Positions 12,601-23,241 of a DNA stretch of 64,000 nucleotides are shown here, one piece after another (the stretch's first letter is position 1; every line of letters begins with the position of its first letter). The position numbers and the translations under genes were made by a program. The DNA comes from Siderastrea siderea (lineage: Eukaryota; Cnidaria; Anthozoa; Scleractinia; Rhizangiidae): positions 35,059,769 through 35,123,768 of the forward strand of contig OZ034975.1 of assembly GCA_964030785.1 (NCBI GenBank), read 5' to 3'. A model generated the notes under the pieces. The model searched no databases, was not told the origin of the DNA, and saw only the letters and a program-made list of their open reading frames with translations.

Positions 12601-15600
12601 GGATAGGGGCTCAATACTGTAAGGAGGAGGGTGAGGGGTGGCTTGGCCGTTGATTCCCAAGGATAGGTAGAGTACGTGTTCTTAGAATACTGTCAGTATT
12701 CTTCATCACGTACCATATCTATATATATTACCCATCTCAGTAAAAAATACATCACGAGCACATTGGCACAGCTGATCTCTAAAACTGTATAAAATTGTGT
12801 ACGTTTCAGGTCGTTTGTGTGACGAACAGAGGACAATTCTTCATGCTGCCTACATCACTGTGATCATTTTACTTGTCATTGTTATACTTGTTCTACTTCT
12901 CCTGCTTCGGAGAACGCGTAGTGGTCTTGGTAAGTGAGACCTGATGTTTTGAATCAACAATTCCTTGCAGAAAAAAAAACGAATGTGTTTTTGATGAATT
13001 ATTACTAGTTGCACGTTGTTCAGTTACTAATGCCAGCGTGTTCTTGTTACTGCAGGAAACCCTAAGACAAACAAGTAAGCGTATGTTTTGTTAATTAATT
13101 GGTAAAGGAGGTCAAAACGAACATTTACACTAAACACAAAGCCGATTTTAGACCACCATTAGGCATCATGCTATAATTTTTTTAAATTCTAGCTTAAATA
13201 CTAAAACGAATATTTTAAAGTTGTGAAGAGTTGGCATTTCTTTCATTTGTGTACTCTTTGAAAATAATGTAATGTATTAAAACGTATTACTCTTCTGTGG
13301 CAAAATAACGTAATAAATCATTTTCTTCCAGTAACACCTTGAGGTTTTGTTCCTAGAAACGCAGTTCGAAGATAAAAATACAAATCTCGAAAATTAAAAT
13401 CTTAATTAAGTTCTGAAGTTTTTTATGTTTTTTGTTTGTTTCTCTTCCATTCTAATAGCAATTTCTCACAGGTAAATCCTAAGCTTTAAACGAAAACGAT
13501 ATGATTAAAAACTGGACAACATAGCCATTATTCTTCTTACGTTTTAGAAGAAACAAATGCCCAAGATGCGGGGATCTGGTGGCTATGGTAAGTAAATTTT
13601 GTCATCTGCAGGATTTGTTCTAGAATAGCGAAGTCTTTGGACTGAATTAAATCATGGACCGTCCGCTTATACTCGTTCACTTAAGACCTGCCTGCACTGA
13701 AAAGAATGTAGCTATGACCATTTGAGCACACCACCTTGTTATCGCATTGTATTTTACCAGTTAATACTTTTTTCTTAGCATGTTTGGATTCTGAAATTCC
13801 TTTTTTGTGGCCACATGATCGTAAATTGTCTGCAATTAGTCATACAGTATATGATTGAGCCATTGAGATTGACGTACTTGTGACAGACTTCAGGAAATGT
13901 TTACCTACAAAAATAATTGAATCTCTGTGGTGCAGTCATTTTACCCTTATTGTCACAGTCACTTTATGATAGCCCAAGCAGAAGCTTGTGCATTATTTTC
14001 TTATGTAAAAACCCTTTTCATTCGAACACCATGTAAATACACTAAAGTTTCTCGTGGCCTGTTGGAGGTATATTAGGTTTTCAAATATCTGCATTTCTTT
14101 CCAGAATCCCATAACTGTTCGTGTGGAGGACCCAACACAGCCCTCAAGAGTGGCACATTCAAATGACGATCCAGCCTATGCAACCCCAGCAGGGGGAGAC
14201 TACATGCCACTTCATCCGTCAACTAGAAGTTGGGAAATCAGTCGGGAGCATGTCAACATTATCAAAGTCATCGGTAAAGGAGCCTTCTCCCAAGTTGCCC
14301 AGGCAACGGTGCAAAATTTGCCTGGTAGCAAGGAAGGTATCACAGTGGCGGTAAAGATGCTAAAAGGTAGGATTCTAATTTGTGTTCTTCTAGATTCTTT
14401 ATATACTCGCATTACGTGCTTTCTCGCTTAAACCGTTTAGATTAGTAACCATTGTTATCAATTCGGTATAACATTTGGTCATTATGAACAGAAGAAAAGT
14501 CAGGTTAAGAAGAAAAGGAATTATAAAATGGACTATCTATTTTATTGCCGCTTAAGTTCACTTTGGTTTTGAAAAATTTCAAATGTAAGCTCACGCACTA
14601 ACCAAAAATCTCGCACAAAAATTTGCTTCCAAGGTTAAAAAAAATCGTTCATTAGACATGATCGCGGTACTAAATAAGGAAACACATGAAAGTGTATTAC
14701 AAGTATTACGTACTTCAGTTGTATACGGTGTAGATTAAAGAAGCATTAACTTCGAACCAGTGTGGAATTAAACTCCTTTACTCCGTGTAAGAGTGCATTA
14801 CTTACTTAAACGTTTTATCTGCAGCGAACGCCCCGGCCTCGGATAGAAAGGATTTGCTGTCAGAACTTGAATTGATGAAAAAACTGAAACGACATCCTCA
14901 CGTGATCAAGCTGATGGGATGCGTCACAGAGGGCGGTAATGCAAAATATATTTTTTTAATATCTTCTGCGATGCTTGTATGGACACGTGATACAGTCATG
15001 TAGAGTTCGAAGTGTTCGAATATATTGTTGTATCAGACATTACGAGACAGGGTGTCTTACAGTGAGCAAAAAGAATTGCATATTTTCACCGACCATGCGG
15101 CTTTACTCTTGTTTCTTAGCGCTCTAACCCGACCATTTTGGAAAGTTTGTTTGACGGCCATGTTAATTTTTTCCCTGATATGCTAAACATCATGACAGAG
15201 TAACGTGATTTGCGCACATTGCTGAAGAACATCAGATAATGTCTCAACAGCTTAGACCCAGGTCAAACGCGGTAGGTATCATAAGCCGATCCTAATAGAT
15301 CAAATTCGTCAATCTTAATTACATCGAAATGGATAGCAAAGGCAATCGTTTTGGTCAAAAAGCATTGGAAGGACAAACTGGCGCGAAATGAAGAAAAGGT
15401 ACTGGCTGTACGAGTTCAATCCCAAAGATGATTCAAATCGAGGCTGAAGAGTAGTCATTTTGAAAATTACAACGTTTGATCCAGAGTGGAATTTCAACGG
15501 TTATTAACCACTCCCCTAGTAGAGAAGAACGCACAAACCGATCCAAGTGTCAACAATGCTGAAAGAAAGGTCGAACTTTTCGTGTGCTTCATTTGATTGG

Positions 15601-18600
15601 CTCCAGAAAAGCACCATCACCTCGCATAGCAAATTAAGTCATACTCAATTGTAAGTTATACTCTCTTACTCATCGACCAACATCTGTTTCATTGTTCATA
15701 GACCCTCTTTTGGTCCTTATTGAGTACGTACCGTTTGGTGATCTGCTGGGCTACTTGAGGAAGAGTCGAGGGTTGCACGACACATACTATAAGGACCCCG
15801 ATGTGAAGCCGCAGACCAATCTGACCGCGGAACAGTTGATGAGGTTCCCTTGGCAGATTGCTGATGGCATGTGTTATTTGTCTTCAAAAAAGGTTAGCTG
15901 AAGCGCGAAACCCACCCTCTCCCCTTCCCCTGCGGCTCCCAAAAACTATCAAAAACGTTTTTAAAAATGAAACGTGAGATTTTTTTCTAGATTATACATC
16001 GTGACTTGGCGGCAAGAAATGTTCTTGTTGGCGAAGGAGAGAAGTGTAAGGTGACAGATTTTGGGATGGCCAGGAATGTGCGCCAGGATGATATTTATTC
16101 CAGAAAAAGTCGGGTAAGTATTCAAAATGTTATTCAATTCAAAGTATTCCAGTATTGTAAGATGTTTCACGTTGTGCGAAGAAGTCAGCAATATATGATC
16201 GCGCTTGCATTTTTAAACTCTTGAAAAATAATACTAATGATTGCTCAAATCGTCTTTGCTCAAGCAAACTCATACCAGCCAACTTTAAAAAACGATTGTT
16301 ATCTTACGTATTTACAAGCACCAGGCGCTTGAGACGTCGTAACGCAGATATTTTCCATACGCCTTTCGAATAAGACTCCCAGAGTCAAAAAAAGTGCCAC
16401 TGACGTCGACGATATTGTCACAAACAAAGACCGTAGACATGCTGTGATCTACCCAAAAACATTGCCTGAAGAAAGTGCTCAAAGAACCATCGATACAGGC
16501 TTCAAATAACTTTGTAGAGAGAGCACTCCAAACCTACACTCGACTTGGTGTCATTTGCATATAAGCACAGAGAAGATAGTACCCACTTGAGTGGAAACCT
16601 TTTTCTGTATGTGTTCACAGGGTCGTCTGCCTGTTAAATGGACTGCTTATGAATCTCTGATGTATGGAACATACACAACACAGAGTGATGTGTAAGTGTC
16701 TTTTCACGTGTCCCTTCTTTGGTCACCGTCGGGTCATTTTGGTAACCTCCGTTCCCTTCAAGGTTGAGTTACGAAGTAAACGAAGGTTACTACTGGAACT
16801 AAGTGTTTATTGGGATCCCTGACCATTTGCATATTTAATATATTTTAAACACCTACGTTACCAAGCTAAGTTAAGGTTTAATGCATTCCGTATTAAATTA
16901 AAATACGAGTATTTGTGACGTCAAGCTAAACAGCGCTAGAAAATCGTCTAGCAATCCAAGACGGTTTGCATAAACTTTCACTTATATTTTGGGTGATTAA
17001 TGCAACCGCACGTTCACGGTGTAAAATGTTCTTAGACAAAGTCACAAGTTGATTTTTTGATATATACATATTTTAAACTAGATTTCTTCTTTTTCAACTA
17101 AATCAGTTTACATTTAATATGTATTTTTATTGTTGATGCCTAGCATCCCTATTTTTGTTGCTTAATTTACATTTTATTTTTTCACACGGAAAATTAGCTG
17201 TCTGACGAACGCTAGAAGTGTTAAAAGTTCAGTACTCCCGTGTTTGTGTTATGTTATGTATGTTATGTTAGGAAAGGTTAGAATGGTTGATTATGTTATT
17301 GCTTCACTTAACATAAACTTGCTTTGTATTGAGCATCGAAAACGGAGAAAACGCACTTTAGTCTCAGGCGAATTAGGTTAGGCCTTCTTGAGCAAGTACT
17401 TTTGAGCGGTATTTCTTCAAAAAGTCATTTTTTTCTTCAAAAAGGCATTTTTTTCAGGCAATTTGGCGTTCTGGTCCGGATTCGGCCCGCAACATCAGGC
17501 ATGCTATAGGAATGGAAAATTGAAATTATGGACTGGTATTTACTGTGCTATTTTTCAAGTCCCCGCTGTTGCGCTAGCCTTACTACCTACATGACAGTGT
17601 TGGCCGGTAACCGACGGTGTCATTGAAATAGAGGTAGAAAACCACCTTTCTAGTATCTAACCTATTTAACTGGGATAATCATCCTATTTTCCCATTTGTT
17701 TGTAGTTGGAGTTATGGCATCCTGCTGTACGAGATTCTCACTGTAGGTAAGTTGTAACTGAGTTGTTTTACCTCCAATTTGCCTTTCAGGCGATTTATAG
17801 ACAAAACCACCATGTTGGTAAACATGGTGTCACAAATTAATACAAAAAAATAAATGTTTAGGAAGGATCGAACTGGCTACATGTGATCAGAAAACACGTT
17901 CAGTGTTTTCTTATGTGCAATAAATTTATACCAGCATGCTTAACAAATGCTGAACTTCATGCCGTCTAGGTGGATCTCCATATCCCGACATAAATGCCCA
18001 ACAAATCGCCGGGAGGCTTCAAGAAGGGTACAGAATGCCAAAACCGAGACATGTTGATGAAAAACTGTAAGTAAATTTCTATCCGTTTGACCTTTGTTTT
18101 CAATTAACATCTGGAGAATCTTATTGCAAACTTCAGTAAGTGTCATTGTTGTCCAGCTGTGGTGTTAGAGACAAGGGGTCATTTTTTAAAAGACTATTAA
18201 ATAACTGGCCCTCCCTAGGGGGTGGGTAATCTTCTCGAACGGATTTTGGATATTTGTTTCTTTTTTATGTGCAAGTTAGAGCCACCAAACTTGGTGACTT
18301 TTCCTAAATTTTTTTTGAAAACAATTTAGAGCAACATGTCAAAGTTCATGGGATTTGAAGTTGCCATAACAATCATGTTTTGACAGGTATTTTTTTCAGA
18401 ATTTAAAATTTCCTTCTTTTGATGACAACAGTTTTAAGATAATTTTTGTTTTGCTTGTTTAGTTGATTTTCACTATTGTTTGGTCAATTTTGCTGCTTTT
18501 CGTTTCGGAAATTTCAAGAAATGCAAGATGGCGGATCCAAGATGGCCGCCGCTTGAGAACATGACGTAATTCCCAAGTCATGTGATGTTATCAGCTAATT

Positions 18601-19656
18601 CTGCGCACTTCAAAGGAAACATGTTTAGACGCATTATACATCCTCTAAGGTTCGTTGTCACACGTCTGAGTTACGGAATCCTTCCCCCGCTCCCTGAAGA
18701 CCAAAAAGGGGGAAAATGTATGAATAGGGCCGGGTTAACTGTGTGCCTTTGGCGGAAATTGTCAATGTCGAAAAGTATAGCTCTACTAAATAGACTTCAG
18801 TGTGTTCATCTGTCCTTTTTTTCTTGTGTGTGTGTGTGTTTAACATATTCTTACTTCATGTTCTCTTTCTGATCTCAAAAGGCAACCATTACTCACGTCT
18901 AACAGCAGTATCGACCATCAAAGAACCTGATAAATGTTCTAATCCAGTTTTGTTTAGCCGGTTTTTGGACCACCCTTACACTAAACAGTGGCACCATGAT
19001 TGGACCATATTTGAGTTGATGTTTTATACTAATGATTCCTTTTTTTTTAAACATGGATTAGATATCAGATCATGATGAAATGCTGGGAAGAAAGCCCAAA
19101 TGACCGCCCCACTTTTGAGAAACTAAGGAAGACGATGAAAGATATGGAGAGAAACCACAAGGTAAACAGGATCAATTTGAAGAAAGGTTATGTATATTTC
19201 AGGGCAAGCGGTATCATATAATTTTTTTCGTGTACCATGAATTGTAAAAACAAGAAAAAAGCCTCTAGCTTTCGACTTGTTAAGGACGGAGTTTCTACCC
19301 CTTTGCTTCCATATATTAATTATTTCAACAAGCATTTTTTTTACCACAGGATTTCATTCTTTATATTCAATACAACTTTATGCAGTTTCATCTAATTTAC
19401 CTGGAACATAAAATGGCTTTCTGATGCTGTGGTGAAACGAAATCCGCCACAGTGATGCTTTCATTAGATTCCAGAAAACAAGCAGGCTGTTCTTGCCATC
19501 TCAATCCCTTAAAGTAACCAAAACGGTTGGTGTGTGGTATAAACTTTCAACAGATCCCAGTTGACGTATATATATTTTTCTTTACAGACGTATGTCAACC
19601 TCAACAAGTACGACAACAGCCTGTACGTTAACATCAACGACCTGACAGCAGAGTAG
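418..19656 (+). CDS. Receptor tyrosine kinase, Ig x3 - FN3 x3 - TM - kinase (5' end outside window)
   Basis: Single-pass membrane receptor kinase that would phosphorylate tyrosines on itself and on adaptors after ligand binding. I join 19 exons: 418-699, 1012-1266, 2183-2446, 3178-3471, 8701-9042, 9627-9914, 12207-12236, 12810-12929, 13056-13074, 13548-13587, 14105-14366, 14825-14935, 15702-15892, 15991-16113, 16621-16691, 17706-17746, 17970-18066, 19062-19161 and 19588-19656. All phases agree and the sum is 2999 nt, about 998 codons with the stop. Kinase motifs are complete: GKGAFSQV loop, VAVK lysine, [24 protein letters not shown]. The short insert after the hinge and the GRLPVKW activation segment resemble the FGFR/Tie/Ret branch; Ig plus three FN3 is Tie-like but no EGF repeats are seen, so I give no symbol. 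The extracellular start and signal peptide lie upstream. A broken copy of the last four exons lies at 52.5-56.1 kb. Confidence 0.9.
1012..1266 (+). CDS. Exon: Ig-like domain 2
   Basis: Phase 1-1 exon with acceptor ttttccag and donor gtaagt. I-set-like Ig domain: cysteines in LKCEASG and YVCKADN, tryptophan in IVTWTKDG, and DSGTYVC. Confidence 0.88.
2183..2446 (+). CDS. Exon: Ig-like domain 3
   Basis: Phase 1-1 exon (acceptor tgaacag, donor gtgagt). Cysteines in LKCVSDG and YNCTADN, tryptophan in LSWYTPEG, and DFGLYNC mark a complete Ig fold. Confidence 0.88.
3178..3471 (+). CDS. Exon: fibronectin type III domain 1
   Basis: Phase 1-1 exon (acceptor catccag, donor gtgagt). It starts with APGSPSI, has the FN3 tryptophan in VKWTAP, the [10 protein letters not shown] turn, and a [11 protein letters not shown] strand F. 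Confidence 0.88.
4018..4293. mobile_element. Small MITE with 25-bp TIRs
   Basis: The left end contains ggacgaaact then gttgagac; the right end has gtctcaac followed by agtttcgtcc, its reverse complement apart from one extra base. The right 165 bases recur almost unchanged at 5547-5712, so this is a repeated family. Confidence 0.6.
5547..5712. repeat. Partial second copy of the MITE at 4018-4293
   Basis: Direct repeat of 4127-4293, about 95% identical by eye, including the right terminus. The left half is missing or diverged. Confidence 0.7.
6507..7295. mobile_element. Tc1/mariner-type MITE with TA target duplication
   Basis: Ends are CAGTATGTGGTCCTTGG and, inverted, CCAAGGATCACATACTG, each flanked by TA (6505-6506 and 7296-7297). 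The motif ggtccttggtcc and its complement recur inside near both ends. No transposase ORF is seen. Confidence 0.7.
7612..7697. mobile_element. 86-bp palindromic remnant of the MITE family at 29562-30802
   Basis: Its two arms (tagcctcccacgcagtcg and the inverted cggctgcgtggcaggcta) match the ends of the 1.24-kb element at 29562-30802, with almost nothing left between them. It looks like an extreme internal deletion derivative. Confidence 0.6.
8701..9042 (+). CDS. Exon: fibronectin type III domain 2 (3' end uncertain)
   Basis: Phase-1 exon from acceptor tttacaag. FN3 features: [20 protein letters not shown] and [14 protein letters not shown]. The end of the domain is replaced by a perfect inverted copy of 25 coding bases (8943-8967 against 8989-9013). 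The only phase-1 GT before the in-frame stop is G|gtctgg at 9042, a weak donor, so the 3' border is tentative. Confidence 0.7.
9627..9914 (+). CDS. Exon: fibronectin type III domain 3
   Basis: Phase 1-1 exon (acceptor tgcgcag, donor gtagga). It is closely related to FN3 domain 2 ([34 protein letters not shown]), which suggests a recent domain duplication. Confidence 0.87.
10195..10300. repeat. Dispersed repeat fragment, inverted copy near 30905-31045
   Basis: The segment running from the gctagcg motif to ccgagaaattttgg reappears in the opposite orientation at 30950-31030 (ccaaaatttcttggc through cgctagcgcgcg). Probably the end of an unidentified transposon family. Confidence 0.55.
11188..11515. 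repeat. Direct tandem repeat, unit about 205 bp
   Basis: 11188-11310 and 11395-11515 share long stretches (gcaaaacttat, ttttcaatct, gatggtct, aacgaaatataaa, aactataagcg). The copies are diverged; no coding content is recognised. Confidence 0.65.
12137..12172 (-). repeat. Dispersed motif tatatagatttagccaagcc
   Basis: One of four copies in the window (also 28946-28980, 45004-45038, 51456-51485). Here it is on the minus strand. Likely the terminus of a transposon family. Confidence 0.6.
12207..12236 (+). CDS. Exon: short extracellular stalk of the receptor kinase
   Basis: Thirty-base phase 1-1 exon (acceptor tttcatag, donor gtagaa) encoding about ten residues (STKPLDTQS) between FN3 domain 3 and the transmembrane exon. 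Phase and position fit, but the exon is so short that it needs transcript support. Confidence 0.6.
12810..12929 (+). CDS. Exon: transmembrane helix
   Basis: Phase 1-1 exon (acceptor gtttcag, donor gtaagt). About 22 hydrophobic residues rich in I, L and V ([18 protein letters not shown]) are followed by the basic stop-transfer RRTR. Confidence 0.9.
13056..13074 (+). CDS. Microexon: juxtamembrane segment
   Basis: Nineteen-base exon (acceptor tactgcag, donor gtaagc) encoding NPKTN. Joined directly to 13548-13587 it restores the frame needed by the kinase exon, which is why I accept it. Confidence 0.6.
13548..13587 (+). CDS. Exon: juxtamembrane segment with C-x2-C
   Basis: Forty-base exon (acceptor cgttttag, donor gtaagt). 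In the frame that joins both neighbours it reads [11 protein letters not shown], giving a C-x2-C pair just inside the membrane. Confidence 0.65.
14105..14366 (+). CDS. Exon: juxtamembrane region and kinase glycine loop
   Basis: Phase 0-1 exon (acceptor tttccag, donor gtagga). It contains the tyrosines of [13 protein letters not shown] (a YxxP and a YMPL motif), the [22 protein letters not shown] glycine-rich loop, and the ATP-anchoring lysine in VAVKMLKG. Confidence 0.92.
14825..14935 (+). CDS. Exon: kinase helix C
   Basis: Phase 1-1 exon. [19 protein letters not shown] contains the helix C glutamate; [13 protein letters not shown] follows as strand beta-4. Confidence 0.92.
15702..15892 (+). 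CDS. Exon: kinase hinge, short insert and helix E
   Basis: Phase 1-0 exon. [19 protein letters not shown] is the hinge and helix D. A short kinase insert with YYKDPD follows, then [14 protein letters not shown]. The layout resembles FGFR kinases. Confidence 0.92.
15991..16113 (+). CDS. Exon: catalytic loop and DFG
   Basis: Phase 0-0 exon (acceptor tttctag, donor gtaagt). HRDLAARN and DFGMARN are intact. One activation-loop tyrosine is seen in DDIYSRKSR. Confidence 0.95.
16621..16691 (+). CDS. Exon: activation segment end and P+1 loop
   Basis: Phase 0-2 exon encoding [24 protein letters not shown]. The usual APE is AYE here, which is common among receptor tyrosine kinases. Confidence 0.93.
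16692..17705. other. Intron; left border of the 3' segmental duplication lies here
   Basis: No exon is seen. From about 16955 onward the sequence is paralogous to 52036 onward. A run of short ttatgt repeats lies near 17250-17272. Confidence 0.6.
17706..17746 (+). CDS. Exon: kinase helix F
   Basis: Forty-one-base phase 2-1 exon encoding [13 protein letters not shown], the invariant DVWSYG region. The duplicate copy at 52522 has a stop at this tryptophan. Confidence 0.93.
17970..18066 (+). CDS. Exon: kinase C-lobe, helix G
   Basis: Phase 1-2 exon encoding [20 protein letters not shown] and [12 protein letters not shown], the usual substrate-lobe sequence. Confidence 0.93.
18201..18734. mobile_element. 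TTAA-flanked MITE in kinase intron, copy 1
   Basis: It shares long stretches with 52951-53691 and with 63556-64000 (aagatggcggatccaagatggccgcc region). The right end reads gaatagggccggg then ttaa. Since both kinase copies carry it at the same place, insertion predates the duplication. Confidence 0.6.
19062..19161 (+). CDS. Exon: kinase C-lobe, helices H and I
   Basis: Phase 2-0 exon with [20 protein letters not shown], the RPTF motif that closes tyrosine kinase domains. Confidence 0.94.
19588..19656 (+). CDS. Exon: receptor C-terminal tail and stop
   Basis: Phase-0 last exon, ending TAG at 19654-19656. [18 protein letters not shown] carries two YVN sequences of the pYxN type known to bind the GRB2 SH2 domain. 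Confidence 0.92.
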   Translation, partial: TYVNLNKYDNSLYVNINDLTAE

Positions 19657-22600
19657 ATGTTCATTTGCATTTGTATCAACCACTGTTTTCGTCAACAAAA
19701 TATTTTTTTATGGTAGTTGTCAATGAACCAGCCATTCGAACGAACATTTTTTGCAAAGATTTTAATTAGTACAAGTATTTGTTGCGGGTGTTATTTTCAA
19801 GGAAACCGTGAGAGATACGACGCCTTTTATCACTTAAGCATACCGAATTTACAGTCATAGTTAGAAAAATAGACCTTATTGCTTCGAATAAGCGTAGAAA
19901 GTGATTTTTTTTCTAATGGTGTTAAATTATTTTCATTTGGTTATAATCTTGGATAATTCATTTAACTTAATGAGAACTAAATCTAACCTAATCACCGCCT
20001 CCTCTTATTTCATGCATTTATATTCTGTCTGGCTGTTTTTAAAGCGGTGAAGGGTTGATGCTATGTTTTGGTTTCGTAACACAAACAGGGCGCATATTCC
20101 TGGAGATGTTTCTTTTTGGCGAAAATTACAGGCCCCTTATCTCTGAACCAAGCTGCAGGGTTACAAATGATGTCGTTAAACGAGATAAAATATTGTTGTA
20201 ACGTTGCCACATGGAACTGTCTGCAGGCCCGTGACAAGACGTTTCGTTTTTACAATCTGGATTTTTTAAATCCGGATTTTGATTTAGATTTGCGTTTCTT
20301 CACTTAAATCTAAAAACGGATTATGAATCCATATGATCCACGCTAGGGAAGCATTCATTGAATCACATCCAAAACCAGGTATGTCGGATTTATGATCAGG
20401 AGCGTTTCTTTACCACGGATGGAAAAAAATACGCATACTTGCGGTTACACAAAACAAAACGACTAAAAAATTCTACGTGACCTTTCTGCCTGAGAGGTCT
20501 ATTTTTGCCGTCATTTTTTGACCATGGATAGCCCATTTTTAGATCATCCTTTCTTTTGGACACTAAAATCCAATAATCCAGACTTGCTCAACCACTCTAA
20601 GCAAAAACATTTAAAATAGAAACAGCTGCTGTTCGTCGTATGTGGTGCTGATTTCTGCGATATTCTGATGTTTTTTTTTATAGGGGGAGGGGGGCGATGA
20701 TAAACAGCCATGGCAGGTCACGTGTCCTTGAGGGTACAGAGTTTCATGCTTGAGTATAAAAATTACTACATCCTTGACAATTTCAGCCTACGTAATTTTT
20801 TGACACGTTGGAAGTACGTTTCCTATAAATTCTAGAGTGCTCTTCAGCTATCTTCATTTCCAAGGAGACGAAGCCTCGGAAGACGTTTTTGTTCTTCTGA
20901 TAAAATAATGACGAGTTTATCTCTCCGTTTTTCTTTCATCACATAGTACTTCGCTCAACTTGTGGTAACCATTTTCAACTTCCTAGCTTTAGCTTGATCC
21001 ATTCTTGGCCTTGTACTAAGAGAGAAGAGAAGAGATTATTGTGGGACTCAGTTCGGCTATTTTGGTGTAGGTGCACGTGATCATAACATTTTGTTACGGC
21101 TTGCGCATTAGACACCCTAATAGAAACCAGAATAAATGGAAACAAATGGTCGAGAAAGCAGTAAATGAATTGCGATTTTTTAAAGGAAACTAGACATACG
21201 TTGGTGAGCGTGTTGTCTCTTGCCCTAAGAGAACGGCCGGGGACTAGCGCATTACGTGATGAGTATTATGAGTTTGCCATACATCATGGTCAAATCTCGG
21301 GTAAGTCAAATGTTGTACCGCTCAAATTTCGGCGGGAAATCGCGCGCGGGTCGCATTCAGGTGTAAAACTTGACTTACCCGAGAGAGGGTGAGTTTGGAA
21401 TTTGGCGACACAGAAGTCACTCATGTCGTCCTCTGGTGGAGCAAAATTTAGCGCTATGTCCCAGGCTTGACCGTTAGTTTTGACCCTCTTTTCCTTAAAA
21501 GCCTATGATGGTGGCGATTTAGAAAAGTTAGTTCGTTTTTAATGCAAGACTGTACTTCAAGAGATGAACTAATTGACGATCAAATCACATAGAAAGGTGG
21601 GGAATTTATCCTTTTTGAAATGTGTTGTGGTTTGAAAGCACTGACTATAGATTAAATCGATTTTTAGCGGGCATTTTGATCGGGACCTCGAATTTCGGTT
21701 GGCAAATTTGAATTTCCGTTTTCCTACCCTTAGCTCTCTTTAGTACACGACATGTCGTCGCATCGATCGTTAAGCAGAAAATCGCCCAAAACGGCCTTCA
21801 GAAGCTCGGAAAAGCGATAAAAACACAGCAAACACACAATAGGTAAGGTTTTTCCAACTTTATTTTCATTTTAATGAGTTTTCGGCGGAAAACCACCAAT
21901 TATTTTCTATCGAATTTCAGCTCCATACAAACTCTCATATTACGCTTTGGTTACCTAAGGTGAGATACGAAATTAACGATCGCGAGCCTGTTCTCTCTTG
22001 ATTAGTGGGGAAAATAAATATATATGTTCCCAGTGGCTTCATGCTGACGAAATCTATAAGATAAGCGTCGCTCTGATAAACCATGCACTTTCTTTCCAAT
22101 AGTGCATTTTGTACCTTGTCTGCTGTATGCATTTTGAACTACTTGAATTTGAGATTTTCGGATATAATCTTTGCTGGGTTAAATGTTTCTCTACTTCATA
22201 GCACCTCAAGTATGTATTAAGCAAAAAATGGGTTTAGATTCCCACACTATTCCCAAAATGATCCTCTTTTTAAGAACGTACAGACATAAATTTGATAACA
22301 CTGATAACTGAAGAATGGCAAAAATATTGATAAAAATAAATAAATAAATGAACTTGGTATGGCCTCCTCGATCGTAAGATAAAAAAATATTACAAGGGGC
22401 AAAATTTTTATTAATTTTAATTTCGTGCTTAATTTCAGTTGATTACGTCTATTTGACTAACATTTTTATTAGATGTCGTGTTTTTTCGTCAAATAAATCT
22501 TCAACGAGGATATCTGAAAAACCCGCAGCCACAATGTTAGCGATGTTTGATCGCACATGGGTGGAAAGACAAAAATAGTTTAATTTCCTCACATCGTCAT
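19657..22600. other. 3' UTR and intergenic sequence
   Basis: No coding exon recognised. The part to about 20420 is paralogous, in pieces, to 56075-58500. A short hairpin (ctcgggtaagtcaa at 21296-21309 and its complement at 21370-21383) is present. Confidence 0.5.
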
Positions 22601-22700
22601 GAAGCAATATCCAGTAAATGAAAAATTTTACACTGAAAAGTCCACTGAAAAACAACATTTGCAGTGGCTCAGGTGGGACTCGAACCCACGACCTTCTTCG
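22600..22700 (-). repeat. tRNA-derived SINE, 5'-truncated, minus strand
   Basis: On the minus strand a perfect T arm (gtgggttcgagtcccac) is followed by ctgagccactg and a tail with cagtggacttttcagtgta. The same tail follows the plus copy at 22902, so both belong to one SINE family. Confidence 0.6.
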
Positions 22701-22829
22701 ACTGAAACACTGAAATCCTCTTTTATATGTTCCGGCCTTGCATGTTTTACATGATTCGCATGTCTGTTTCAGGAAACTCTTGTGCGCATGTAAGAGCAAA
22801 GGGATTCATCCACGCGCCGCTCCATCTGT

Positions 22830-22990
22830 GGCTTGGTAGCTCAGATGGTAGAGCGGTGGACTAGTTACCCCAAGGTCGTCGGTTCGAGTCCCACCTGAGC
22901 CACTAAAAATTCTCTTTTTCCGTGGAATTTTCAGTGTAGCACTTATTTTCTTCTCACATCGGCAATAACGAAATTAAAAGGTTTCCGGTA
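22830..22990 (+). repeat. tRNA-derived SINE, plus strand, with tRNA-like head
   Basis: 22830-22902 folds as a degenerate tRNA: acceptor ggcttgg/ctgagcc with two wobble pairs, D stem gctc/gagc, T loop ggttcgagtcc. The anticodon stem is poor and no discriminator/CCA context is convincing, so I read it as a SINE head rather than a working tRNA gene. Confidence 0.6.
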
Positions 22991-23241
22991 CACAGGTAAC
23001 GTTTATAGGAAGCTTTGTGGGAATCATTCCAACTGCTATCACTCCTACAGTATCTATTGCTGGCGGAATGAAGGCACATCCCCGTGAAAACTTTATTATA
23101 GTCTGTGTTCTGTTCAGTATATGTATAGTAATGCTGTTTGCCACGAGTTCATTGCTACAAGAAATTACTCTCCATTACGTATCTGGCGGATAACTTTCAT
23201 TGTTTTGCCAAAAGGTCTTGGTAGCAGGAAACAAGTTAATT

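Noticed and set aside
13459..13471. Possible 13-base exon (caatttctcacag) between the two juxtamembrane exons
   Set aside because: It has splice-like borders, but including it breaks the frame needed by the kinase exon; skipping it gives a consistent reading frame.
22830..22902. Functional tRNA gene
   Set aside because: The anticodon stem has several mismatches and a SINE tail follows directly.
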